From NCBI GenBank assembly GCA_903875135.1, contig CAIQUZ010000109.1, positions 227,158-291,157 of the forward strand: a stretch of DNA of 64,000 nt. Reading direction: 5' to 3'. How positions within the stretch are numbered: the stretch's first letter is position 1; each line of letters starts with the position of its first letter. Origin of the DNA: an uncultured beta proteobacterium. Lineage in GTDB: Bacteria; Pseudomonadota; Gammaproteobacteria; Burkholderiales; Burkholderiaceae. Both the position numbers and the translations under genes were made by a program. Of the stretch, positions 9,066 through 18,732 are shown piece after piece. Below the pieces are notes generated by a model that saw only the letters and a program-made list of their open reading frames with translations, had not been told where the DNA came from and ran no database searches.

Positions 9066-9442
9066 TAATGTTCCTCTTTGGGGTTTTCAGGAACACTACT
9101 TTGTAGCGCTTGATCAATCAATAACGACATGGCAATCCCTCGTTCGATCGACTGATCGAGCAAAAAATGCAAGGTAGGAACAGTATGAATATGCAAGCGC
9201 TTAAATAAGATCGAATGTAAATAACCCGCTTTTTCTTTAAGGACTCTGGCAGCAATCTCAGGGTCAGCCCCTAAGACGGAGTAGTACACCTTCGCATGTG
9301 CAAGATCCGGCGTGAGTTCAACTGATTGCAAGGTCACCAAACCCATCGAAGAGTCACGAATCTCCTGGGGAATGATCTCTGCCAGATCACGCTGGATTTG
9401 ATCCGCAACACGCTGGTTACGATGTTTAGGTGCTTTTGCCAT
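9065..9442 (-). CDS. rbfA: 30S ribosome-binding factor RbfA
   Basis: RbfA (125 residues) is a KH-fold protein needed for late maturation of 16S rRNA and cold adaptation. The N-terminal [17 protein letters not shown], the central [23 protein letters not shown] and the C-terminal [15 protein letters not shown] are conserved family segments. It follows infB by five bases and shares its last base with the start of truB. Length and order are normal for the Burkholderiales nusA-infB operon. Confidence 0.97.
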   Translation of the reverse strand: MAKAPKHRNQRVADQIQRDLAEIIPQEIRDSSMGLVTLQSVELTPDLAHAKVYYSVLGADPEIAARVLKEKAGYLHSILFKRLHIHTVPTLHFLLDQSIERGIAMSLLIDQALQSSVPENPKEEH

Positions 9443-9447
9443 GACTC

Positions 9448-12246
9448 TTAGAGGGTTCTTGCAACTTCGGTAACTTCAAAAATTTCTAACTGGTCACCCT
9501 CTTGAATATCGTTGTAGTTTTTCAGAGATAAACCACACTCAAGTCCTGCTCTCACCTCTTTAGCGTCATCTTTAAATCGTTTGAGAGAGTCGAGTTCACC
9601 CGTCCAAACCACCACATTATCTCTAAGTAAACGGGCCTTCGATGTGCGTTTAACCACGCCGTCAACCACCAAACAACCGGCAATAGAACCAATCTTAGAG
9701 ACAGAAAATACTTGACGAATCTCAACTAGGCCAGTAATTTCTTCTTTCTTATCCGGTGTCAACATGCCACTTAAGGCGGCTTTAATTTCATCAACAGCAT
9801 CATAAATAATGTTGTAATAACGAATATCTACTCCATTGGACTCGGCTAATTTACGGGCTAAAGCATCCGCTCTGGAATTAAATCCAATCACCACCGCTTT
9901 AGAAGCAACCGCCAAGTTAATATCAGTTTCAGTAATACCACCAACAGCGGCATGCACAATTTGCACTTTCACTTCCGGCGTAGAAAGTTTGGTTAATGAT
10001 TGGGATAAGGCCTCTTGTGAACCCTGTACATCCGCCTTAATAATGATTGGCAAGAACTTGGTTTCAACGCTGCCCTCACCCACATTTTCGAACATGTTCT
10101 CAAGCTTCACAGCTTGTTGTTTCGCTAATTTCACATCCCTGAATTTACCTTGACGGAACAAGGCAATCTCACGCGCCTTACGTTCATCGGTCACAGCCAA
10201 TACTTCTTCACCAGCAGCAGGAACTTCAGATAAGCCCTGGATCTCCACTGGTATCGAAGGACCAGCCTCTTGGCAAGGCTTACCGTTTTCGTCTAACATC
10301 GCACGCACACGCCCAAATGATTGACCAACTAACAACATATCACCACGCTTTAAGGTTCCAGACTGAACCAAAATAGTAGCAACTGGTCCTTTACCTTTAT
10401 CCAACCTTGCTTCAATGACTAAACCTTTAGCCGGAGCATTAACGGGCGCTGTTAGCTCCATCACTTCTGCTTGTAATAAGACGCTCTCTAATAACTCATC
10501 GATACCTAAACCTGTCTTGGCAGAAACTTCGAGGAACGGCGAATCTCCACCGTACTCTTCAGGTACAACTTGCTCAGCAACCAACTCTTGCTTGACTCGC
10601 TCTGGATTTGCCTCAGGCTTGTCGATTTTGTTCACCGCAACAACAATCGGTACCCCAGCCGCTTTTGCATGCGCAATCGCTTCTTTGGTTTGTGGCATAA
10701 CACCGTCATCAGCAGCGACGACTAAAATGACAATATCGGTAGCCTGTGCCCCACGAGCACGCATGGCAGTAAATGCTTCATGACCTGGCGTATCTAAAAA
10801 CGTAATCATGCCCCGTGGGGTTTGCACGTGATATGCCCCAATATGCTGAGTAATACCACCGGCTTCGCCCGACGCTACTTTGGATAATCGGATCCTATCG
10901 AGTAAGGAAGTCTTACCGTGGTCGACGTGACCCATTACGGTCACAACAGGGGGGCGAGGTAGCTTAATGATATCGACATGAACCTCTTCATCACCTAAAT
11001 CTAATTCAGGATCATCAATCTTGGCAGCGTGCGCAACGTGCCCCATCTCTTCAACAATAATCATTGCTGTATCTTGATCAAGCACTTGATTTATGGTGAC
11101 CATCTGACCCATGCCCATCAGTAACTTAATTACTTCAGCAGCCTTCACCGCCATTTTGTGCGATAAATCAGCAACAGTGATTGTCTCGGGAATATGCACA
11201 TCACGAACAACTGGCTCAGTCGGTGCCACAAAATTCGTCGGAACATCAGAGTTCGAGGAATGTGATTTCTTTCTTCCGCCGCCAGTTCGCCATCCACCAC
11301 CAAGACCACCCGTTGAATCTCCACGAGTTTTCAATATCTTCTTTTTAGCGCCTTCCTCTTGCCAAGTAGAAGAAGTTTCGGTTGTTTTGATTAATTTACC
11401 AGTTGGCTTAATAATCGTCTTTTTCTTTTCTTCAGCACCTTCTACTTTTACCGGCTTGTGTAAGGTACCTTTTTTATCATCCACTACTGACGGTGCTGGC
11501 GGAGCTGGTGCCTTCAGTACACGCGATGGTGCACTCATCATCTCGCGAATAGCTAATGCCTCAGCTTCAGCTACCGCTCTTCTCGCACGTAAGGACTTTA
11601 GATCTTCTTCAGAGGTATCTTTTTCTTCAACAACAGGAGCAACTGGTTTTGCAACCGGCTCAGCTTGAGAGTTGAGAGTTGCGTCAGAGACAACCGACTC
11701 AGGAACAGCGTCAATTTTTACTTCTTTGGCGATTTCTGCCTCTTTAGCCGCTTGAATCTTTAATTTGCGAGCATCAGTAGCTGCTTGAAGCTCCGCTTCT
11801 TGGCGAGCCAATAGTTCCGCTTGACGATTCGCTTCTGCTGCACGCTTTGCTAACTCAGCATCATCCAAAATTGAAACGGGCTTTGAGGCCTCAACAACTG
11901 GAGCAAGCACTTCGGCAACTGGAGCCTCTTCCCCGCCGGCTTCCGCACCCTTAACGATCACTCTTTTTTTACGAACTTCTACCTGAACAGTACGTGTTCT
12001 CCCAGCAGAATCGGATTGACGAATTTCACTCGTCTCACGTTTCGTTAAAGTGATTTTTTTACGCGCACCTGCATCAGTAGGAGCGGGGGGGTTTTCAATA
12101 TGATCCAATAGTTCCTTCTTCTCTTTATCCGTCAGCGTATCTGTTACAGCTTTTTTATCAATACCAATTGACCTTAACTGCTCAAGAACTTCATCAGTTG
12201 AGCGCTTTAACTCTTCAGCTAATGTCTTTACAGTCATAGTCGCCAT
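9448..12246 (-). CDS. infB: Translation initiation factor IF-2
   Basis: A 932-residue IF-2 that brings fMet-tRNA to the 30S subunit. Domains in order: an IF2_N segment ([21 protein letters not shown]) at residues 4-24, a long charged, Ala/Glu/Lys-rich linker to about residue 340, a second N-terminal motif around [15 protein letters not shown], then the G domain with G1 GHVDHGKTS near 442, [15 protein letters not shown] for G3, [13 protein letters not shown] for G4, and the C-terminal domains ending [11 protein letters not shown]. The length fits betaproteobacterial IF-2. An internal start within the linker is possible, as in E. coli, but I could not identify one with confidence. It lies between nusA and rbfA. 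Confidence 0.98.
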   Translation of the reverse strand: MATMTVKTLAEELKRSTDEVLEQLRSIGIDKKAVTDTLTDKEKKELLDHIENPPAPTDAGARKKITLTKRETSEIRQSDSAGRTRTVQVEVRKKRVIVKGAEAGGEEAPVAEVLAPVVEASKPVSILDDAELAKRAAEANRQAELLARQEAELQAATDARKLKIQAAKEAEIAKEVKIDAVPESVVSDATLNSQAEPVAKPVAPVVEEKDTSEEDLKSLRARRAVAEAEALAIREMMSAPSRVLKAPAPPAPSVVDDKKGTLHKPVKVEGAEEKKKTIIKPTGKLIKTTETSSTWQEEGAKKKILKTRGDSTGGLGGGWRTGGGRKKSHSSNSDVPTNFVAPTEPVVRDVHIPETITVADLSHKMAVKAAEVIKLLMGMGQMVTINQVLDQDTAMIIVEEMGHVAHAAKIDDPELDLGDEEVHVDIIKLPRPPVVTVMGHVDHGKTSLLDRIRLSKVASGEAGGITQHIGAYHVQTPRGMITFLDTPGHEAFTAMRARGAQATDIVILVVAADDGVMPQTKEAIAHAKAAGVPIVVAVNKIDKPEANPERVKQELVAEQVVPEEYGGDSPFLEVSAKTGLGIDELLESVLLQAEVMELTAPVNAPAKGLVIEARLDKGKGPVATILVQSGTLKRGDMLLVGQSFGRVRAMLDENGKPCQEAGPSIPVEIQGLSEVPAAGEEVLAVTDERKAREIALFRQGKFRDVKLAKQQAVKLENMFENVGEGSVETKFLPIIIKADVQGSQEALSQSLTKLSTPEVKVQIVHAAVGGITETDINLAVASKAVVIGFNSRADALARKLAESNGVDIRYYNIIYDAVDEIKAALSGMLTPDKKEEITGLVEIRQVFSVSKIGSIAGCLVVDGVVKRTSKARLLRDNVVVWTGELDSLKRFKDDAKEVRAGLECGLSLKNYNDIQEGDQLEIFEVTEVARTL

Positions 12247-12261
12247 GCGATTTCTTTATCC

Positions 12262-13737
12262 TTAATTAAACCAATGTGCCCGCGCTGTCATAATGAGTGT
12301 CTTTGCGCTTTCTTCATCCATTTGTGTAATATCCATCAATTCATCAACAGCTAACTCAGCTAAGTCTTCCCGCGTTTGAATCTGATTCTCTTGTAATTTC
12401 AAAATCGTCTCAGGCAAAATACCTGTCACAGAAATTAACTCTTGCGAAACCTCTTTGGTAGAAGCATGTAAAGCATCTTCCATCTCTTTCAGAGAATCAC
12501 GCGCCCGAGTTCTTAACTCATTAACAGTATCTTCATCAAAGGCTTCAATTTCTAGCATTTCGCTCAAAGGAACATAGGCAACTTCTTCAAGACTGTTAAA
12601 GCCCTCTTCAATCAAGATGTCAGCAACTTCAGCATCAACATCTAACTTGGCCATAAATATCTCACGCACCTTTTGCATCTCATCTTCTAATTTTTTAGCA
12701 GACTCTTCAGGTGTCATGATATTAATTTGCCAACCAGTGAGCTCACTGGCTAATCGAACGTTCTGTCCACTGCGACCAATCGCAATCGCTAAATTTTCTT
12801 CATCAACGACAACGTCCATGACATGCTTTTCTTCATCAACCACAATCGATGAAACCTGAGCTGGTGCCAACGCACCAATCACAAACTGCGCTGGATCTTC
12901 TGACCATAAAACAATATCAACAGCTTCGCCAGCAACTTCGTTACGAACCGCAGTAACACGCGTGCCTCGAACACCAACGCAAGTTCCAATGGGATCAATG
13001 CGTTTATCGTGGGTCACTACAGCAATTTTTGCGCGAATACCAGGATCACGTGCAGCACCTTTTAACTCTAAAAGACCTTGCTCAATTTCTGGAACTTCGT
13101 TTTCAAATAACTTGAGTAAAAACTCAGGGCAAGTTCTCGATAATTCAATTTGCGGGCCACGTGCCTCACGATCCACTTTTAAAATATAAGCGCGGACACG
13201 ATCGCCACTGCGTAAGTTTTCTTTCGGGATCATCTGATCACGACGCAATAGGGCCTCAACACGTCCAGACTCAATAATTAATCCATTCTTATCCGCACGC
13301 TTGACCGTGCCGTTCATTACTTTTTCGCCACGCTCTAAGAAGTCATTCAAAATCTGTTCACGTTCCGCATCGCGAATGCGTTGCAAGATGACTTGCTTTG
13401 CTGCTTGCGCCCCAATCCGGCCAAAGGCGACGGATTCAATCTGCTCTTCAATGTATTCACCCGTCTCAATATCAGGAATTTCCTCTTGAGCTTCAAATAA
13501 CAAAATCTCTTTATCAGGCTCTTGTAAACCGGATTCACTAGGTACCACTAACCAACGACGAAATGATTCGTATTCACCGGTTTGACGATCAATTGCTACA
13601 CGAATATCAACATCAATGTCATAACGCTTTTTGGTGGCAGATGAGAGTGCCATCTCTAACGCATCAAAAACAACACCACGATCAACGTTTTTTTCGTGTG
13701 CAAGTGCATCTACTAAAATGAGAACTTCACGACTCAT
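12262..13737 (-). CDS. nusA: Transcription termination/antitermination factor NusA
   Basis: NusA (491 residues) binds RNA polymerase and modulates pausing, termination and rRNA antitermination. An N-terminal NusA domain ([24 protein letters not shown]) is followed by an S1 domain (around [23 protein letters not shown]), two KH domains ([36 protein letters not shown]) and two C-terminal acidic helical repeats (around 360-490), as in E. coli. It overlaps rimP by four bases and precedes infB by 15. Length matches proteobacterial NusA. Confidence 0.98.
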   Translation of the reverse strand: MSREVLILVDALAHEKNVDRGVVFDALEMALSSATKKRYDIDVDIRVAIDRQTGEYESFRRWLVVPSESGLQEPDKEILLFEAQEEIPDIETGEYIEEQIESVAFGRIGAQAAKQVILQRIRDAEREQILNDFLERGEKVMNGTVKRADKNGLIIESGRVEALLRRDQMIPKENLRSGDRVRAYILKVDREARGPQIELSRTCPEFLLKLFENEVPEIEQGLLELKGAARDPGIRAKIAVVTHDKRIDPIGTCVGVRGTRVTAVRNEVAGEAVDIVLWSEDPAQFVIGALAPAQVSSIVVDEEKHVMDVVVDEENLAIAIGRSGQNVRLASELTGWQINIMTPEESAKKLEDEMQKVREIFMAKLDVDAEVADILIEEGFNSLEEVAYVPLSEMLEIEAFDEDTVNELRTRARDSLKEMEDALHASTKEVSQELISVTGILPETILKLQENQIQTREDLAELAVDELMDITQMDEESAKTLIMTARAHWFN

Positions 13738-14228
13738 GATTTTTTTCCTTTGAAATCAAGTACTGGAACTAACCGCGCTTTATCAACGTCAGTTAATGAA
13801 AACTCAAGCATTGCTGACTCACCAGGCTTTGGCTCTATCAACAATCCCCAAACTGCATCCCGAGATTGAGGATCTCCTGACAGCAGACCCTGTAATATCC
13901 CAGAAAAATTCTTTCTGTTACCCATTGCTACATGTAGCTTTAAAGTAATCTCTAAGCCCTTAAAACGCTCAAAATCTTGCGCCGTTTTAATGATTCGATC
14001 AACCCCCGGTGATGACACCTCCAATCGCTCAAATGGAATGTTCTCTACCGGCAACATGTAAGTCAACTGATGGCTGACTTTTTCACAATCTGCGACCGTA
14101 ATAGGCATCTCAACATCGCGATTCTCAATCGTTACTCGAAGTAATCCCCTACCTTCTCTCTCAATATCTACAAGGTGGTAGTCCAAACTCTCGACAACGT
14201 TCGCAATTACTAGGTTTTGATCAGCCAT
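13734..14228 (-). CDS. rimP: Ribosome maturation factor RimP
   Basis: RimP (164 residues) is needed for early 30S assembly. The segments [31 protein letters not shown] and the core motif [25 protein letters not shown] contain the family hallmark EVSSPGxDR. The C-terminal SH3-like domain covers about 95-164. It is the first gene after the terminator at 14263-14288 and overlaps nusA by four bases, so it probably opens the rimP-nusA-infB-rbfA-truB-typA transcript. No clear promoter could be read in the short gap before it. Confidence 0.95.
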   Translation of the reverse strand: MADQNLVIANVVESLDYHLVDIEREGRGLLRVTIENRDVEMPITVADCEKVSHQLTYMLPVENIPFERLEVSSPGVDRIIKTAQDFERFKGLEITLKLHVAMGNRKNFSGILQGLLSGDPQSRDAVWGLLIEPKPGESAMLEFSLTDVDKARLVPVLDFKGKKS

Positions 14229-14262
14229 ACTTTATGTCAAACATCTAAAAACGATTTCATGC

Positions 14263-14288
14263 AAAAAAAAATGGGCAAATGCCCATTT
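14263..14288 (-). terminator. Rho-independent terminator downstream of rluB
   Basis: On the minus strand the sequence forms the stem AAATGGGC/GCCCATTT with a short loop and runs directly into a tract of nine T (seen as A at 14263-14271). It lies 48 bases after the rluB stop and 34 bases before the rimP start, so it should end the scpB-rluB transcript before the rimP operon. Confidence 0.85.
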
Positions 14289-14335
14289 CTTACTAAAACT
14301 CTTCGAATTTCAGCAAAATAGAATTATAAACTAAT

Positions 14336-16096
14336 TTATTCCATCCCACTAGGTTTCTTTGGCCTAGGACCCTTAAAACCTGTTTTTGGACGGTTTTTAG
14401 GACCTCGATTGGTAGGTCGACCACTACGTTGACCCCCACCTCCGCCTGCGGCGCCCACAAAACCACTTTCATGCGTGACTTTTGGACCTCCTGGGCGTTG
14501 ATGACGACCACCTTTTTTCGCCTGTCCACCACCATTACCATTTTGGTGATGTGTCTGACCATTTTTATGTTGTGTGAGCCCTAAATGGTTATCTGCCATT
14601 TTTAAGGCCTCTCTAGACCCCCAATATGAGACCGAAGTCTGCATCGGATCTGGTTGCCCCTGAGCATCCGTATTACGGTCATGACCTCGATGCTGCGGTT
14701 TACCTGATGCCCCTGAAGATACTGGCGCCTTAAGACCTGCCATTTTCATGAGTTGAATCACTTGATCCGTAGGAACCTCTTCAAAGCGCCCCCTTCGTAA
14801 TCTTGGAGGCAAAATAAAGATACCGTAGCGGGTTCTGATCAATCGGGAGACCATATGCCCCACCGCTTCAAACATTCGGCGTACTTCTCGGTTTTTACCC
14901 TCAGTAAGTGCGACATGGTACCAACGATTTGCCCCATCGCCACCACCATCAGCTAAGCGTAAGAATTTTGCTACCCCATCTTCTAAGGTGATACCCGTTT
15001 TTAAGAGTTGCGACTGATCATGTTCTAACTCGCCCAAGATCCGAACCGCGTATTCACGTTCAATACCATACCGAGGATGCATTAATCGATTCGCCAGCTC
15101 TCCAGAAGTCGTAAACAGTAAAAGACCTTCGGTATTAAAGTCCAATCGGCCCACCGCTATCCAACGACCATTCTTGGCCTTTGGTAATCGCTCAAAGACC
15201 GTCGGCCTTCCCTCAGGATCAGATTGACTAACAATTTCTCCAGCGGGCTTGTGATACATCAATACTCGTGGTGGCTTCGTCTGAATCTTCCGATGCACCA
15301 TCTTGCCATTAATCCGCACTTGATCCGTCGGACCAATCCGCTGTCCAATATGCGCGGGCATACTATTCACAGACACACGCCCTTGAATAATTAACTCCTC
15401 CATCTCACGCCGAGAACCCATCCCCGCATCCGCTAATACCTTGTGCAATTTAACCGTGTCTTCATCTTCGACTTCATCATCTAAACCATCGAGATCCGAC
15501 CAAACTTCATTGCGCATCGACATTGGCAAATCTTGCACATTGGCAAATTGATATTGATTGAGCGCCTCATCATTTTCAGGTTGCTCATTGTTATCATTCG
15601 AATCATCCCACTCTGAAGAGCTTGCATCTTGGATGGCTTTTAAACTAGGATCGACTAAGGTCATCGGTGAATTTTCATCATCCGTCATAGCACCCGTTGT
15701 CACTTCAATCTGTTCTGGACTATCTAACAACGCATCAAACTCACCAGAAACCACTTGGGCAAATAGTTGCTCACTTTGCTCCTTTAAAGGATTTGGCTTA
15801 TTTTGTGGAGGACGCTGATGAGGGTGACGCGGACCAGATCTTGGACGATTACCACCTTCACTACCCTCTTGAGGTGGTGCACCTTCAGGATGATCTGTCG
15901 ATGGTGAACCCTCAGGACGAGGCCGTTTATTGCCAAAGCGCCCACCCTTACGACCATAACGGGGATTTCTGGGGCGTTTTGACTCCCCACCCTCGGTGGT
16001 CTGTGGTGTGCCCTGATCTGCAGAAAGCTCTTTATTTTCTGACGACCCCTCTGTTACAACACGGGGCGCTTCGTCAGGTCTTTCTATTTCAGTCAT
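14336..16096 (-). CDS. rluB: 23S rRNA pseudouridine(2605) synthase RluB with long low-complexity tails
   Basis: At 586 residues this is about twice the size of E. coli RluB. The catalytic core is complete: an S4 domain near residues 218-265 ([21 protein letters not shown]) and the RsuA-family catalytic block [19 protein letters not shown], whose Asp is the expected nucleophile, then [10 protein letters not shown] and [16 protein letters not shown]. Residues 1-215 are acidic, Pro/Gly/Arg-rich and apparently disordered; residues from about 475 to the end are Gly/Gln/Arg/Lys-rich. Such tails occur in Burkholderiales RluB and may bind RNA. It overlaps scpB by eight bases and is followed by a strong terminator. 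Confidence 0.93.
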   Translation of the reverse strand: MTEIERPDEAPRVVTEGSSENKELSADQGTPQTTEGGESKRPRNPRYGRKGGRFGNKRPRPEGSPSTDHPEGAPPQEGSEGGNRPRSGPRHPHQRPPQNKPNPLKEQSEQLFAQVVSGEFDALLDSPEQIEVTTGAMTDDENSPMTLVDPSLKAIQDASSSEWDDSNDNNEQPENDEALNQYQFANVQDLPMSMRNEVWSDLDGLDDEVEDEDTVKLHKVLADAGMGSRREMEELIIQGRVSVNSMPAHIGQRIGPTDQVRINGKMVHRKIQTKPPRVLMYHKPAGEIVSQSDPEGRPTVFERLPKAKNGRWIAVGRLDFNTEGLLLFTTSGELANRLMHPRYGIEREYAVRILGELEHDQSQLLKTGITLEDGVAKFLRLADGGGDGANRWYHVALTEGKNREVRRMFEAVGHMVSRLIRTRYGIFILPPRLRRGRFEEVPTDQVIQLMKMAGLKAPVSSGASGKPQHRGHDRNTDAQGQPDPMQTSVSYWGSREALKMADNHLGLTQHKNGQTHHQNGNGGGQAKKGGRHQRPGGPKVTHESGFVGAAGGGGGQRSGRPTNRGPKNRPKTGFKGPRPKKPSGME

Positions 16097-16811
16097 GGGT
16101 CTTATTCTTTTCGTCGATGGATGATTCTGTCGTTATATCTATTTTCAAAGAAGCGTCATGGGTGAGCTCCTCTTGATTCAATTCATCTAGCGCCAGGTCT
16201 TGCGTTTGCGGCTCTTCTTGTTCTTCAAAATCATCATTGGCAGTATCTAATAAAGTGCCCTCAAAGTTAATCACTTGCTGGGCAATTTGATCAACAATGA
16301 CGCCTTCTTCCAGTGATGGCAAAGATTGCAAATTCGGGATACTCATATCGTCTAAAAATTGCTTGGTAGTGGCGTATAAAGCGGGACGTCCAATCGTATC
16401 TTTATGACCAATCACCTCAATCCAAACGCGATCTTCTAGCTGCCGGATAATCTGGGTACTAACCGTTACCCCACGAATTTCCTCAATTTCACCGCGTGTT
16501 ACCGGTTGACGATAAGCAATAATTGCTAAAGTTTCCATCACGGCACGTGAATATTTTGGTGGCTTTTCAACCGTTAATCGATCTAAATATTCACGCATCG
16601 ATAAACGACTTTGAAAACGCCAGCCTGTCGCAATATTGACCAACTCCATCCCTTTTTCTGACCAGTCTCTTTGCAACTCATTGAGCCAAGTAATGATGTT
16701 CTCAGGACTAACTTCATCGCCATACAAACGAGTCAATTCATTCATCGATAAAGGTTCATCACTGCATAAAAGAGCAGTCTCAAGAACTAATTTATAGTGG
16801 TTTTCAATCAT
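16089..16811 (-). CDS. scpB: Segregation and condensation protein B (ScpB)
   Basis: ScpB (240 residues) is the winged-helix kleisin-associated partner of SMC-ScpA in chromosome condensation. Conserved segments are [26 protein letters not shown] in split form at the N-terminus, [19 protein letters not shown] in the second winged helix, and [21 protein letters not shown]. The acidic C-terminal tail (from about 180) is poorly conserved. The gene is divergent from the patatin-like gene and overlaps rluB by eight bases; the scpB-rluB pairing is frequent in proteobacteria. scpA is not in the window. Confidence 0.95.
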   Translation of the reverse strand: MIENHYKLVLETALLCSDEPLSMNELTRLYGDEVSPENIITWLNELQRDWSEKGMELVNIATGWRFQSRLSMREYLDRLTVEKPPKYSRAVMETLAIIAYRQPVTRGEIEEIRGVTVSTQIIRQLEDRVWIEVIGHKDTIGRPALYATTKQFLDDMSIPNLQSLPSLEEGVIVDQIAQQVINFEGTLLDTANDDFEEQEEPQTQDLALDELNQEELTHDASLKIDITTESSIDEKNKTHD

Positions 16812-17082
16812 ATTTCAATGAGATTTGAAATTGCTTTCAATCTTTACTTTCTATTTACTCTATCAAGAGTGATAAAACTCAGTTTTTAATGTGGTGTATT
16901 GCTTGATTCTCTCAATCAGAAAAGAGTCTTTAATGATTATCAGAGGAGGACATGCGTTACTGATTCAACTTTGTTATCTATCCGTTGATGTTTCAGTTTT
17001 TGCGAATAGGCTATTATATCGAAATCCTGGCAATCGGTAAAACATGTTTTACCGCTAAATTGTACCCCTTCTGAAGATACTC
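16812..17082. promoter_or_regulatory. Divergent intergenic region with a perfect 20-base palindrome
   Basis: The 271 bases between scpB and the patatin-like gene hold no credible gene. A perfect palindrome, CGGTAAAACATGTTTTACCG, lies at 17035-17054, centred about 38 bases before the patatin-like ATG. With no loop it is a better fit to a dimeric repressor operator than to a terminator. An AGGAGG at 16943-16948 is followed by a trivial three-codon frame, which I do not call a gene. Confidence 0.5.
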
Positions 17083-18039
17083 ATGAAAACGGCTCAAAAA
17101 CCCTCCGTACATCAAGTCATTCAACTGACTCTATGCCTGAGCCTCGCTCTTTCTGTGATCACGGCCTGCTCACCCATTGCGCCTAAAAAATCCCCTCCCG
17201 TAGACGCGGAAGTGACCGTCACAACACCTCCTACAGCCCCGCCGCCAAGAATACCGGTGATTGGCCTCGCTTTAGGCGGAGGCGCCGCAAGGGGTTTTGC
17301 CCATATCGGCGCTATCAAAGTTTTAGAAGCGAATGGGATCAAGCCAGACATTATTGTTGGCACCAGTGCTGGTAGTGTCATTGGTTCTATTTATGCTACG
17401 GGTATTACAGCCAATGAATTACAACGGATTGCCATCAATCTCGACGAAGCGACCATTACCGATTGGATGAATCCTTTCTCAAGTAGGCTCGGCGGAATGA
17501 TTAAAGGTGATGCCCTGCAATCAACCATCAATCAACTAGTGAAAAACCGATCAATCGAGAACATGAAAATTCGATTAGGAATTGTGGCTACAGATTTAAA
17601 AACGGGTAACCCAATTTTGTTTCAACGAGGTAATACTGGGCAAGCCGTTCGAGCCTCCAGTAGCGTACCTGGCATTTTTATGCCAACCATGATCCTTGGC
17701 AGAGAGTATGTGGATGGTGGACTATCCTCTCCAGTTCCCATTAAATACGCTAAAAGTTTAGGTGCTGACATCGTTATCGCGATCAATATCTCCGCCGATC
17801 CGTCCGATCAAAATGTATCAGGTATCTTAGGCACCCTTCTGCAGACAACGACCATCATGGGACGAACCATCACCAATTGGGAGTTACCACTCGCAGACGT
17901 CATCGTCGTGCCCCAACTGTCGCAAATGAAAGGGACCGACTTTAACGCCAGAAACTCTGCCATCCTGGCCGGTGAAGTGGCTATGCAACACCAATTAATT
18001 CTGCTAAAAATGAAAATTGAGGAGTTCAAAAAACAATAA
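17083..18039 (+). CDS. Patatin-like phospholipase/esterase lipoprotein (RssA-like)
   Basis: A 318-residue patatin-family serine hydrolase. The N-terminus is a lipoprotein signal: a hydrophobic run ending VITAC with Cys29 as the lipidation site, followed by a proline-rich linker. The oxyanion motif GGGAARG is at 65-71, the nucleophile elbow GTSAG puts Ser95 at the catalytic position, and DGG (Asp211) completes the Ser-Asp dyad, so the enzyme should be active. It probably sits on a membrane facing the periplasm and releases acyl groups from lipids; the substrate is unknown. A perfect palindrome precedes it at 17035-17054, and a hairpin follows the stop. Confidence 0.92.
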   Translation: MKTAQKPSVHQVIQLTLCLSLALSVITACSPIAPKKSPPVDAEVTVTTPPTAPPPRIPVIGLALGGGAARGFAHIGAIKVLEANGIKPDIIVGTSAGSVIGSIYATGITANELQRIAINLDEATITDWMNPFSSRLGGMIKGDALQSTINQLVKNRSIENMKIRLGIVATDLKTGNPILFQRGNTGQAVRASSSVPGIFMPTMILGREYVDGGLSSPVPIKYAKSLGADIVIAINISADPSDQNVSGILGTLLQTTTIMGRTITNWELPLADVIVVPQLSQMKGTDFNARNSAILAGEVAMQHQLILLKMKIEEFKKQ

Positions 18040-18060
18040 AGGGTAGCGAAACTACCCTTT
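18038..18060. terminator. Hairpin between convergent genes
   Basis: AAAGGGTAG-CGAAA-CTACCCTTT forms a nine-base stem with a stable loop between the patatin-like gene and the convergent NlpC/P60 gene. A T-rich stretch follows on the minus strand (TATTGTTTTTTG), so it fits best as the terminator of the leftward NlpC/P60 transcript and may act in both directions. Confidence 0.7.
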
Positions 18061-18082
18061 GAAGATGATGGTCACATCTGAA

Positions 18083-18652
18083 TTACTTTGTAATCATATC
18101 CATTTGAAGATTGTTTCTGTATGCAGGATCAACGCGACGGGCTCCATCAAAACGCTGATCCCAATAAACAGTCGTCATGTCATCGACTCGAACACCTGAC
18201 CCACGAGCAGGTGCGTGAATAAATTTGTTTTCACCAACATAAATCCCAACATGAGAGTTTTCACGTTGCAAGGTATTAAAAAAGACTAAGTCGCCAGGCA
18301 TCAAACTGTCTCTGGAAATTTGTAATCCAACCTTACTCATATCATCCGTTTTACGCGGAAAGAGAAATCCTAAATTATCTTTGAAGACATATTTCACAAA
18401 TGCACTAGCATCAAAACCGGTTTGCACTTTGTCATCCCAACGATAACGCACACCAATGAGCTGCATGGCGTTGTTAATCAAACTCGCTGTACTATCTGAA
18501 ACGGTAACTGCCACTTTTTTGTAAAAGGCAGGCTTAGCAACCGCCTCCGTCGAAGCCTCTTCCGTCGATTGCGCCAAAACCCAAGGGGACACAAAGGACA
18601 CCAGGGTTACGGAGATGACTAAGAATTTTTTCGTAAGTTGTTGATTATTCAT
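18083..18652 (-). CDS. NlpC/P60-family protein lacking the catalytic cysteine
   Basis: A 189-residue exported protein with a Sec signal (cleavage near VLAQS) and a single C40/NlpC-P60 domain from about 53 to 175. NlpC/P60 peptidases cut cell-wall peptides with a Cys-His-His triad. The usual FDCSG box reads TGFDASAFVKYVF here, with codons GAT GCT AGT GCA, so the nucleophile is Ala82. The two histidines of the triad remain (His134 in SHVGIYVG and His146 in FIHAPARG). The rest of the fold (LIGVRYRW, MPGDLVFFNT) is conserved and the frame is intact, which suggests a maintained non-catalytic peptidoglycan binder or regulator rather than a decaying gene. It lies downstream of yejF on the same strand, 80 bases away. 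Confidence 0.88.
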   Translation of the reverse strand: MNNQQLTKKFLVISVTLVSFVSPWVLAQSTEEASTEAVAKPAFYKKVAVTVSDSTASLINNAMQLIGVRYRWDDKVQTGFDASAFVKYVFKDNLGFLFPRKTDDMSKVGLQISRDSLMPGDLVFFNTLQRENSHVGIYVGENKFIHAPARGSGVRVDDMTTVYWDQRFDGARRVDPAYRNNLQMDMITK

Positions 18653-18697
18653 GGTTTAATTGTTTAAAGTTAAAGCTTTCTACAAGTCTAAACGACT

Positions 18698-18726
18698 TTA
18701 TGACAAATTTCAAGAACTTGTCATAA
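18698..18726. repeat. Inverted repeat between yejF and the NlpC/P60 gene
   Basis: TTATGACAA and TTGTCATAA form perfect nine-base arms around an 11-base loop, next to a second short inverted repeat AAGTC-TAAAC-GACTT (18684-18698). The T-tract on the minus strand precedes rather than follows the stem, so it is not a standard terminator for yejF. It could stabilise a 3' end or be an operator for the downstream gene. Confidence 0.45.
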
Positions 18727-18732
18727 AAAAAA

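Noticed and set aside
16943..16963. AGGAGG followed by a three-codon frame (Met-Arg-Tyr-stop) before the patatin-like gene
   Set aside because: Too short to call a leader peptide; no attenuator structure follows that would give it a role.
18083..18652. Calling the NlpC/P60 gene a pseudogene
   Set aside because: Signal peptide, fold motifs, both histidines and full length are kept, which argues for a maintained non-catalytic protein.
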